The notes beneath the pieces were generated by a model. It was given only the letters and a program-made list of their open reading frames with translations, ran no database searches and had not been told where the DNA came from. A program made the position numbers and the translations under genes. Shown here one piece after another: positions 1 to 6,041 of a DNA stretch of 8,136 nucleotides (its first letter is position 1; each line of letters begins with the position of its first letter). The stretch lies in NCBI GenBank assembly GCA_032128395.1, contig JAQBGV010000188.1, positions 1-8,136 of the forward strand. Reading direction: 5' to 3'. The DNA is from JAQBGV01 sp032128395 (GTDB lineage: Bacteria; Planctomycetota; UBA8108; UBA1146).

Positions 1-340
1 GGTTCGTCAGACAGCCGATGCCGTCCGGGGTCGGATCGCTCCCGCAGGCGGGGAACGGCGGGAAGGGAGCCGATCCCATCGAGAACTGGAAGGTGAGGGA
101 ATAGACCGGATCGGCGATGTCGGTCGCGCCGTCGTCGTTGGTGTCGTGCGCATCCTGGCAGGTCGTCATCCCGCCGCTGAAGAGGAGCCCGAGGGTCGAG
201 ATCGGGTCCCCGATGTCGAGCATCCCGTCGAGGTTGGCGTCGCCTCGGATGAAGAGGTCGTCGGCACGGGCCGCGGGGGTCGCCCCGAAGAGCAGCAGGG
301 TCGACAGGACGACGCCGAACAAAGTTCGGGAACGGGACAT
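1..340 (-). CDS. Secreted protein with two dockerin-like calcium-binding repeats (3' end missing)
   Basis: Reading from an ATG at 340 leftwards gives 113 codons without a stop; the gene leaves the window at position 1. The start is supported by GGAGG (complement of 347-351), six bases before the ATG. Residues 1-26 look like a Sec signal peptide: basic start (SRSR), hydrophobic core (about 8-19), and ARA before the cut. The exported part starts almost directly with two related repeats, at about 32-54 (RGDANLDGMLDIGDP) and 64-86 (DTNDDGATDIADP). Each has the spaced Asp/Asn pattern of a dockerin or EF-hand calcium loop followed by a hydrophobic helix. A Cys-containing tail follows (Cys61, 99, 110; CGSDPTPDGIGC). 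Repeats with this kind of tail are common in secreted proteins of high-GC planctomycetes, often at a protein end, so little may be missing. A surface or protein-binding role is inferred. No catalytic domain is visible. Confidence 0.8.
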   Translation of the reverse strand, partial: MSRSRTLFGVVLSTLLLFGATPAARADDLFIRGDANLDGMLDIGDPISTLGLLFSGGMTTCQDAHDTNDDGATDIADPVYSLTFQFSMGSAPFPPFPACGSDPTPDGIGCLTN

Positions 341-414
341 GGAACACCTCCAGTGCGAGTGGGCGAGGACTTCTCCCAGGGACGATGAGCCGGAATTTGG
401 CCAGGAATCGTCCC

Positions 415-442
415 ATTGTATCGATGGGCGGTCTGATTGCAG
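415..442 (-). promoter_or_regulatory. Possible promoter for the dockerin-repeat protein
   Basis: Read on the minus strand, TACAAT (415-420) matches the -10 consensus at five of six bases. CTGCAA (437-442) lies 16 bases upstream as a weak -35, with three of six matches. Transcription would start near 408 and leave a leader of about 68 bases before the ATG at 340. The site lies in the 166-base gap after the glycosyltransferase gene, where I see no clear terminator, so read-through from that gene is equally possible. Promoter consensus in this lineage is poorly known, so this is only a candidate. Confidence 0.22.
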
Positions 443-506
443 CAGGGTACGGTGCTCGGGTCGACGGACAGGATAGTCACTGCGGGCAGGTTCAGGAGCG
501 GCGGAA

Positions 507-1352
507 TCAGCCCTCGGTTCGTATCGCAGGCTCGAACGTCCCACGGGTGGCACCGTCGCGCGCCAGCCCCTCCTCGCAGCGCACTGGTCGCGGGGTTCGG
601 TAGTATTCCCACTGATCCCGGCGCTTCGGATCCCCGCTGCTCGCGTGCCAGAGGTGATAGACGTCGTTCTTGGTGTAGAGGTTCTTCACGGGGGGGCGTG
701 GCCTGAGTCGCATGGCGCGGTCGCGGAGGTCGCTGTCCTCGAGGCCCCACTTCCGGAACCGCTCGTCGAATCCGTTCAGCGCGACGAACAGAGCGCGATC
801 GATCGCGAGGTTGAGTCCCAGGATCTTCGGGCGATTGCGCCGCCTGACCAGGGTTCCCCAGAAGCTCTTCCGCCAGCGGCGACGGAGGGCGCGACGATCC
901 TTCTCGGAGCCGAGCCCCTCGAATGCACCACTGTCGATCATCGCATCGGTCAGCCCTTCCGTGACCTCCTGCGACAGCCGGTACGCCCCCGCGACGTGGA
1001 AGCTCATCGGTTCGTGGGCTGCGAGGTGGCTTTCGACGAACCGGGCGGGGGGGACACAGTCGCCGTCGGAGAAGATCAGCAGCGGTTCGCTCTCGGAGTG
1101 GCGCACGCCCTCGTTGAGCGCCGCGGCGCGGCGGAATCCCTCATCTTTCTGCCAAACGTGAAGGAAGGGGATCCCTTTCTCCGCTGCTTCCGCCGAGAAT
1201 TCACGGAGCCAGTCCCGAGTGTCTGCTCTCGAGCCATCGTCGGCGACCGTCAGCGCGAAGTCGGTGGTGGTCTGACGCAGGTAGCCGCGGATCGCCCGGC
1301 GCAGCAGGGGAAGCTGGTTGTAGGTGGTGAGGATCACCCGGGCTCGTCGCAT
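507..1352 (-). CDS. Family 2 glycosyltransferase (GT-A fold)
   Basis: This encodes 281 residues, a normal length for a single-domain GT2 enzyme. Such enzymes transfer a sugar from a nucleotide-sugar donor to a glycan acceptor at the cytoplasmic side of the membrane. The N-terminus has the nucleotide-binding strand VILTTYNQ (6-13) and the ADDGS acidic motif (37-41). The metal-binding DXD equivalent is SDGDC (95-99), preceded by EGFRRAAALN (71-80), typical of the family. The C-terminal half has NLAIDRALF (181-189), GFDERF (194-199) and WGLEDSDL (202-209), the catalytic-base region of galactosyltransferase-type GT2 enzymes, then VYHLWH (231-236). No membrane segment is visible. The ATG at 1352 is chosen because GAGG lies about seven bases upstream and the GT2 fold begins at residue 5; the frame stays open further upstream, antisense to the helicase gene, but that part has no family similarity. 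The sugar and acceptor cannot be told. No polysaccharide cluster surrounds it. Confidence 0.88.
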   Translation of the reverse strand: MRRARVILTTYNQLPLLRRAIRGYLRQTTTDFALTVADDGSRADTRDWLREFSAEAAEKGIPFLHVWQKDEGFRRAAALNEGVRHSESEPLLIFSDGDCVPPARFVESHLAAHEPMSFHVAGAYRLSQEVTEGLTDAMIDSGAFEGLGSEKDRRALRRRWRKSFWGTLVRRRNRPKILGLNLAIDRALFVALNGFDERFRKWGLEDSDLRDRAMRLRPRPPVKNLYTKNDVYHLWHASSGDPKRRDQWEYYRTPRPVRCEEGLARDGATRGTFEPAIRTEG

Positions 1353-1578
1353 CGCCGACCTCGAGATCAGAAGGACCGGGCTGGCCCGGAGGAACCCCCA
1401 GGCACCTTGATGAGAGGGTATCTTTGCCCCGAGGATCTCAGAACTCCACGTCTCCTCGCCGCGATCTTCCGATTCGGCTGGGCAAGTCGTCCGGATCGCC
1501 GAGAATGCGCCACTCCTCGGTCGACCGCCGGCGGTTCGGAGCGGGGAGAAGCCTGAACCCGGAGGGAAGATCAACCCT

Positions 1579-3351
1579 GTGACCGACCCAGTCGAAACGA
1601 CCGAAGATCCGTTCCTGCAACTCGGGGTCGACCCTGCCCTTGCCCGAGCGATCGAGGAAGAGGGATATACCGAGCCGACCGAAGTGCAGCGCCAGGCGAT
1701 ACCGGTGGCACTCGCGGGGAAGGATCTCCTCGCCCTCGCACAGACCGGCACCGGCAAGACCGCGGCGTTCTCGCTCCCGATCCTCCACCGGCTGCACCAC
1801 CATCCCCGACGCGGCCCGCGTTCGATCCGCGTGCTGATCCTGACCCCGACCCGAGAACTCGCCATCCAGGTGCACGAGAGCATCCGCGTGTACGGGCGAC
1901 ACCTTTCTCTGCGGGCGGCAGTGATCCTGGGCGGCGTCTCCGCCGTCCCGCAGATCGTGGAGCTTCGCAAGGTCCCCGACATTCTGGTCGCTACTCCCGG
2001 CCGACTCCTCGACCTGATGTCGCAGGGACACATCGCTCTCGACAGGGTCGAGATCTTCGTCCTCGACGAGGCAGACCGCATGCTCGACATGGGGTTCATC
2101 ACCGATGTCCGAAAGATCGTCGCAAAGATACCCGAGCTCCGGCAGACCCTCTTCTTCTCGGCCACGATGCCGAAGGAGGTAGAGCAGCTCGCTCAGCAGA
2201 TCCTCACGAGGCCCGAGCGCGTCCAGGCCTCTCCGCCGACCTCCGTCCCGGTGCAGATCGAAGAACGGATCTTCCTGGTCGGACATCTCGACAAGCGGAA
2301 GCTGCTCGCCCAGCTGCTCATGACTCGCAAGGGGACCAAACGGGTGCTGGTCTTCTCGCGCACGAAACGACGCGCGGACACGATCGTCCGGCACCTGCAG
2401 AAAATCGACATCTCGGTCGCTGCGATCCATTCGAACAAGACCCAGGGGGCGCGACAGAACGCGCTCGGCGGATTTTCGAAGGGAAAGGTGCGGGTTCTCG
2501 TCGCCACCGACATCGTCGCGCGCGGGATCGACGTCGATGACATCACGCACGTGATCAACTTCGATCTCCCGGGCGAACCGGAGAGCTACGTCCACCGGAT
2601 CGGTCGGACCGCGCGCGCCGGCGCGGGTGGGGTCGCGTGGTCCTTCTGCGATGAAGAGGAGCTCCCGTCGCTACGAGAGATCGAACAGATCCTGCAGCGG
2701 AAACTGGAGATCGACGAGGACCATCCGTTCCACGCGAAGAACTTCAAACCTCTGCCGGTCGAAGAACGCCAGCGGCGCGAGGGAGCCGCCCCGGGTGGCG
2801 GGCGCAAGCGCTCCCGCGGGGGCCGAGGGAGGAAGCGCGCGGATTCTCCAGAGGAGTCGCGCGAGACGGGGAGCTCGGAGCCGAGGTCGCCGCGGCGATC
2901 GGGACCGAGGGAAGCAAGACCGAGGCAGGGTGGGGCGAGCGAGGGTGGGGCGAGAGGGAGCGGACCGAGAGGGAGCGGACCGAGGCAGGGTGGATCGAGG
3001 CAGAGCGGATCGAGGCAGAGCGGATCGACGCAAGGGGGGCCGAAGAGGAGCGGGACGAAGCCATCCGGGCGGCAGCGGTCGAGGAGCAGGCGAGCGGATC
3101 CACCGCACCCGCAGAGTGAGCAGCCGCAACGCCCCGCCCGCCCCGCCCCGAAAGAGCCGGAGCGAAAAAGACCCGATCGTCCCGCGGCGAGCGAGCCCGA
3201 GCGAAAGCCCCCGGAGCGTTCCCCGACGAGAGCGCCTGAGCGCAAACGTCCGAGTGGTGACTCCGGCCGTGCGAAGCGCCGCCCGCCCCCCGACAGCGTC
3301 GATGACAATTTCGGGTCCGACGGATTGTTCGGAGGATCCCGCCGCCGCTAA
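1579..3351 (+). CDS. rhlE: DEAD-box ATP-dependent RNA helicase, RhlE type
   Basis: The 590-residue protein should unwind short RNA duplexes using ATP, as in ribosome assembly and RNA turnover. All core motifs are intact: Q motif with PTEVQRQAIP (33-42), motif I AQTGTGK (54-60), Ia PTREL (90-94), Ib TPGR (139-142), II DEAD (163-166), III SAT (194-196), IV VLVFSRTK (256-263), V ATDIVARGID (309-318) and VI HRIGRTAR (339-346). DEADRMLDMGFI and AIHSNKTQGAR are close to the RhlE subfamily. The core ends near 390. A tail of about 200 residues follows, rich in Arg, Lys, Gly, Ser and Pro, probably disordered and RNA-binding; it is long for RhlE and contains pentapeptide repeats at 461-500. It ends in a distinct DDNFGSDGLFGGSRRR. 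The start is GTG, with GGAGGGAAGA at 1561-1570, slightly distant but purine-rich. The gene diverges from the glycosyltransferase and seems to be transcribed alone. Confidence 0.95.
   Translation: MTDPVETTEDPFLQLGVDPALARAIEEEGYTEPTEVQRQAIPVALAGKDLLALAQTGTGKTAAFSLPILHRLHHHPRRGPRSIRVLILTPTRELAIQVHESIRVYGRHLSLRAAVILGGVSAVPQIVELRKVPDILVATPGRLLDLMSQGHIALDRVEIFVLDEADRMLDMGFITDVRKIVAKIPELRQTLFFSATMPKEVEQLAQQILTRPERVQASPPTSVPVQIEERIFLVGHLDKRKLLAQLLMTRKGTKRVLVFSRTKRRADTIVRHLQKIDISVAAIHSNKTQGARQNALGGFSKGKVRVLVATDIVARGIDVDDITHVINFDLPGEPESYVHRIGRTARAGAGGVAWSFCDEEELPSLREIEQILQRKLEIDEDHPFHAKNFKPLPVEERQRREGAAPGGGRKRSRGGRGRKRADSPEESRETGSSEPRSPRRSGPREARPRQGGASEGGARGSGPRGSGPRQGGSRQSGSRQSGSTQGGPKRSGTKPSGRQRSRSRRADPPHPQSEQPQRPARPAPKEPERKRPDRPAASEPERKPPERSPTRAPERKRPSGDSGRAKRRPPPDSVDDNFGSDGLFGGSRRR
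2959..3078 (+). repeat. 15-base tandem repeats coding for SG[PS]R[GQ] pentapeptides in the helicase tail
   Basis: Eight consecutive 15-base units encode residues 461-500 of the helicase. The five units from 2959 to 3033 are nearly uniform: AGCGGACCGAGAGGG, AGCGGACCGAGGCAG, GGTGGATCGAGGCAG, AGCGGATCGAGGCAG, AGCGGATCGACGCAA. The last three are diverged. The peptide reads SGPRG, SGPRQ, GGSRQ, SGSRQ, SGSTQ, GGPKR, SGTKP, SGRQR. The unit length keeps the reading frame, so copy number can change by slippage without breaking the gene. The result resembles RG/SR-rich disordered RNA-binding tails. Confidence 0.85.
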
Positions 3352-3354
3352 GGC

Positions 3355-3378
3355 GGCCCGGGCTCCGAGGCCCGGGCT
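3355..3378 (+). terminator. GC hairpin after the helicase gene, possible terminator without a T-tract
   Basis: The self-complementary octamer GCCCGGGC occurs at 3356-3363 and 3370-3377 with a six-base spacer (TCCGAG). This gives an eight-pair all-GC stem starting five bases after the helicase stop codon. It lies in a 14-base perfect tandem duplication (GGCCCGGGCTCCGA at 3355-3368 and 3369-3382). No run of T follows, so it is not a classical intrinsic terminator. It may instead protect the 3' end of the transcript or assist termination. Confidence 0.45.
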
Positions 3379-3420
3379 CCGATGAGGCACCGTCTGCTGC
3401 ATTGCGGTCGGCCAGGAGAC

Positions 3421-3477
3421 CCCGCACCTTGCCCCGGTATCTCCTCGAAGCCCTCTGCGTCGGATGTACGATGGGAC
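3421..3477 (+). repeat. 57-base direct repeat, copy 1
   Basis: This block matches 3518-3574 at 56 of 57 positions (only T3440 against C3537 differs) at an offset of 97 bases. It begins CCCGCACCTTGCCCCGGTA and ends GATGTACGATGGGAC. Its last five bases are the first bases of the following palindrome, so block and palindrome probably form one composite unit. Confidence 0.9.
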
Positions 3478-3504
3478 AGGCATCACCTTCGGCGAGCCAG
3501 TCCC
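3473..3504 (+). repeat. REP-like 32-base imperfect palindrome, copy 1
   Basis: The unit starts GGGACAGGCATCACC and ends GGCGAGCCAGTCCC. The outer arms GGGACAGGC and GCCAGTCCC pair at eight of nine positions, and the inner bases can continue the stem around a TTC loop. Length, GC-rich stem, intergenic place and multiple copies fit REP elements, which in other bacteria are moved by RAYT (Y1-type) transposases. No RAYT gene is present in the window. Confidence 0.8.
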
Positions 3505-3517
3505 ATCATTCGGCGTG

Positions 3518-3574
3518 CCCGCACCTTGCCCCGGTACCTCCTCGAAGCCCTCTGCGTCGGATGTACGATGGGAC
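3518..3574 (+). repeat. 57-base direct repeat, copy 2
   Basis: This is the second copy of the block at 3421-3477. The block keeps the same orientation in both copies, yet the palindrome joined to its right end is inverted here relative to copy 1. The near identity of the two copies suggests a recent duplication or ongoing homogenisation. Confidence 0.9.
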
Positions 3575-3601
3575 TGGCTCGCCGCAGGTGATGCCTGTCC
3601 C
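3570..3601 (-). repeat. REP-like palindrome, copy 2 (inverted)
   Basis: On the minus strand this is the same 32-base unit as copy 1 with one change in the loop (TTC to TGC). With copy 1 it forms a 35-base inverted repeat (3473-3507 against 3567-3601, one mismatch) enclosing 59 bases, the arrangement of a BIME, a pair of REPs in opposite orientation. Confidence 0.8.
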
Positions 3602-3676
3602 GGATGTTGGCCCGCTGATCCACCGATCTTCAAGAAGGCAATTGTCCGGGACCATTCGGACTACCGGCGAACGTCC

Positions 3677-3708
3677 GGGACAGGCATCACCTTCGGCGAG
3701 CCAGTCCC
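3677..3708 (+). repeat. REP-like palindrome, copy 3, next to the cytochrome gene start
   Basis: This is identical to copy 1 over the 32 bases plus seven following bases (3677-3715 matches 3473-3511). It lacks the 57-base block; the sequence before it differs, though GTCCGGGAC at 3644-3652 recurs at 3673-3681. It ends 23 bases before the ribosome binding site of the cytochrome gene and would lie in its mRNA leader if transcription starts upstream. Confidence 0.8.
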
Positions 3709-3731
3709 ATCATTCCGACGGAGACGGAGAT

Positions 3732-3738
3732 AGAGGTG
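3732..3738 (+). promoter_or_regulatory. Ribosome binding site that fixes the cytochrome start at GTG 3744
   Basis: AGAGGTG, with its AGAGG core at 3732-3736, lies seven bases before the GTG at 3744. The codons from 3744 give a complete signal peptide leading into the first cytochrome domain. The in-frame ATG at 3402 has no such support and would put repeat-derived residues before the signal peptide. Confidence 0.75.
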
Positions 3739-3743
3739 CATCG

Positions 3744-6041
3744 GTGCGGCTGGTGTTCGGCATTTCGATCGCCCTCTCGGTCGCGGGAACCCTCCGCGCT
3801 GCCGATGACCCGCTCATCCCCTTTCTCGGAGACCACTGCCTTCGCTGCCACGATGCGGAGAAGGCGAAGGGTGGCCTCGACCTCGACGAACTCGGACGAG
3901 TCGCCGACTTCGCGGGGGACCTGGTCGACTGGCGACTCGTTCGCGAAAAGCTTCGTCACCGCGAGATGCCCCCGGAGGATGAGCCCCGACCGGACGAGGG
4001 CGAGATCGACCTTGCACTGCGCGCTCTCGATACCCACCTCGCCGTCGCGATCGCCGCGCTCCCCCAAGAACCGGGGCGCGTCACCGCTCGGCGCCTGAAC
4101 CGCCGCGAGTACGGGGCGACGATCGCGGATCTGTTCGGAATCGACCTGCCGATCGAGGATCTGCTCCCTCCGGATGATGTCGGCGATGGCTTCGACCACA
4201 TCGGTGACGTCCTCGGGCTGCCGCCGATGCTCCTCGAGAAGTACATCGGGATCGCCGAAGAGCTCGCCCGCGACGCGGTGATCGTCGACGGGGATGCGCG
4301 GGTGCCTACTCGAGTCGTCGAGGGCGCGGCGCTCGGTCTGGATGGAGGCGGGAGCTTCTCCGGCCGCTTCCAGCACCTCTATTCCCACGGAGTGGTATGG
4401 ATGAACCACCGGTTTCCCCGCGACGGGACCTACCGGCTCCGGTTCGAGGCGTTCGGTCAGCAGGCGGGACCAGAGGTCGTGAAATTCGCGGTTCGGGTCG
4501 ATGCCGTGCGCCGCACGGTGATCGAGGTGCCCGCGACGCAGCAGAACCCCGGAACCTACGAACTCGAGACCCAGGTCGCGCGGGGGACGCGCCAGGTCGG
4601 ACTCGAGTTCATCAATGACTACTACCGTCCCGACGATCCCGATCCATCCCAGCGCGACCGGAATGCGGGGGTCCTCTCGATCGCGGTCGAAGGTCCGCTC
4701 GAGGGTCTTGCGCCGACCGAGTTCCAGACCGCTCTCTGGCGTTCCGAGCCGGAGGCCGCCGATTGGCGGAGCGCCCTCGCCGAGATTCTCCCGGCGCTCC
4801 TTCGGCGCGCCTGGCGACGACCCGCGACCGAGGAACAGATCACCGCTCTTCTCGATCTCGTCGCCCGCGCGACCCCAGAGGGTTCATCCGCGAGCGCGCA
4901 TCTGCGGACCGCGATCGTCGCGGTTCTCGTCTCGCCGCGATTCCTGTTTCGGCTCGAGGAAGACCCCCCCGGCACCTCGGCGGGAACCGTTCGCGACCTC
5001 GATGGCTTCGAACGCGCGACGCGACTCTCGTACTTCCTGTGGGCGAGCACGCCGGACGCCGCGCTCCTCTCGGCCGCGGCAGCCGGAGAACTCGACAGCG
5101 CGGCGGGGGTGCGGCGAGCGGCGGGGCGACTCTTCTCGGACGGTCGGGCTCGCTCGATCTCCGAAGCGTTCGTCCCCCAGTGGTTGCAGTTCGCACACCT
5201 CCTGACGCTGCGCCCCGATCGCGAGCGCTTCCCCGCCGTCGACGAGCGTCTCCTCACCCTTCAACGCCAGGAGACGATCGCCCTCTTCGAGCACATCCGC
5301 CGAGAGGGAAGACCGCTGTGGGAGCTCATCGATGCGGACTACACGTTCCTGAACGAGCGTCTCGCAGAACACTACGGGATTCCGGGGGTGCGAGGCGACG
5401 AACTGCGTCGAGTCGCGGTCGGCGCTCCCCGCGGCGGCGGACTGCTCGCGCAGGGGAGCATCCTGACCGCGACTTCCAACCCGAATCGCACCTCGCCGGT
5501 GCTCAGAGGCAAGTGGGTCCTCGAAGCGCTGCTCGACGCCCCTCCGCCTCCCCCGCCACCGGGTGCGGGGTCCCTACCCGATCCGGGAAAGCCGGGGAGC
5601 GAGCTTCCGCTGCGCGAACAGCTCGCGCTGCACCGCCGCGATCCCACTTGCGCGGGTTGTCATCGGCGGATGGACGCCCTCGGATTCGCGCTCGAAGAGT
5701 TCGATGCGGTCGGGGGGTGGCGCCCAGGGAGGGACTCGGCGACGATCGACTGCCGCGGTGAGCTTCCCGACGGGCGCGCGGTCGTCGGGGTCGCGGGGGT
5801 GCGCGCGCTCCTCTCGGGAGACCGCGGGTTCCTTCGGGCCCTCTCGAAGAACATGCTCGTGTACGCGCTCGGACGAGGACTCACCGTCGATGACGAGCCC
5901 GCCCTCGAGCGACTGATCGCGCGGCTCGAACGCGAACCGACGCTCTCCGCGCTCGTCGACGAGATCGTCGGGCTGGACGCGTTCCTCGGGCGGCGGGTCC
6001 CCGCGGCCGAGGACGGAGAGCAGGAAGGGGTCGATCGATGA
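3744..6041 (+). CDS. Exported planctomycete-type cytochrome c protein (PSCyt1-DUF1587-DUF1595-DUF1592-DUF1588-DUF1585)
   Basis: The 765-residue product begins with a Sec signal peptide (about 1-20: MRLVFGISIALSVAGTLRAA). The order of parts is canonical for this family. PSCyt1 comes first, with heme motif CLRCH (32-36) and a likely methionine ligand in REMPPE (73-78). DUF1587 (about 113-178) starts at ARRLNRREYGATIADLFG. A beta-rich segment (about 205-318) resembles the carbohydrate-binding module often inserted here. DUF1595 (about 345-405), DUF1592 (about 424-555) and DUF1588 (about 563-660) follow; DUF1588 holds the second heme motif CAGCH (636-640) and a run of prolines at 600-606. DUF1585 closes the protein (about 668-745). 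Two c-type hemes imply electron transfer outside the cytoplasmic membrane; the substrate is unknown, and sugar binding is an inference. GTG is the chosen start. The stop overlaps the ATG of the DUF1552 gene (ATGA), so the two are co-translated. Confidence 0.92.
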   Translation: MRLVFGISIALSVAGTLRAADDPLIPFLGDHCLRCHDAEKAKGGLDLDELGRVADFAGDLVDWRLVREKLRHREMPPEDEPRPDEGEIDLALRALDTHLAVAIAALPQEPGRVTARRLNRREYGATIADLFGIDLPIEDLLPPDDVGDGFDHIGDVLGLPPMLLEKYIGIAEELARDAVIVDGDARVPTRVVEGAALGLDGGGSFSGRFQHLYSHGVVWMNHRFPRDGTYRLRFEAFGQQAGPEVVKFAVRVDAVRRTVIEVPATQQNPGTYELETQVARGTRQVGLEFINDYYRPDDPDPSQRDRNAGVLSIAVEGPLEGLAPTEFQTALWRSEPEAADWRSALAEILPALLRRAWRRPATEEQITALLDLVARATPEGSSASAHLRTAIVAVLVSPRFLFRLEEDPPGTSAGTVRDLDGFERATRLSYFLWASTPDAALLSAAAAGELDSAAGVRRAAGRLFSDGRARSISEAFVPQWLQFAHLLTLRPDRERFPAVDERLLTLQRQETIALFEHIRREGRPLWELIDADYTFLNERLAEHYGIPGVRGDELRRVAVGAPRGGGLLAQGSILTATSNPNRTSPVLRGKWVLEALLDAPPPPPPPGAGSLPDPGKPGSELPLREQLALHRRDPTCAGCHRRMDALGFALEEFDAVGGWRPGRDSATIDCRGELPDGRAVVGVAGVRALLSGDRGFLRALSKNMLVYALGRGLTVDDEPALERLIARLEREPTLSALVDEIVGLDAFLGRRVPAAEDGEQEGVDR

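Larger units (their letters stand above)
3352..3743. other. Gene-free stretch between helicase and cytochrome operon, filled with repeats
   Basis: This stretch of 392 bases holds no gene I can support. It contains the GC hairpin at its left end, two copies of a 57-base repeat, three copies of a 32-base palindrome, a short diverged segment (3602-3676), and the ribosome binding site of the cytochrome gene at its right end. A reading frame runs through it from an ATG at 3402 into the cytochrome gene, but it only translates the repeats. I found no convincing -10/-35 pair in it, although the cytochrome operon should have its promoter here. Confidence 0.8.

Noticed and set aside
1376..1389. Hairpin CCGGGCTGGCCCGG as a terminator
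   Set aside because: It lies upstream of the glycosyltransferase start in a divergent gap, has only a five-pair stem, and no T-tract follows on either strand; no transcript is expected to end there.
1353..2165. Minus-strand extension of the glycosyltransferase frame through the helicase gene
   Set aside because: The added N-terminal residues are antisense to a clear helicase, show no GT2 similarity, and the ATG at 1352 has a ribosome binding site just before the first GT2 strand.
3421..3574. CRISPR array
   Set aside because: Only two copies of a long 57-base repeat 40 bases apart, with a palindrome in alternating orientation, no further units and no cas genes.
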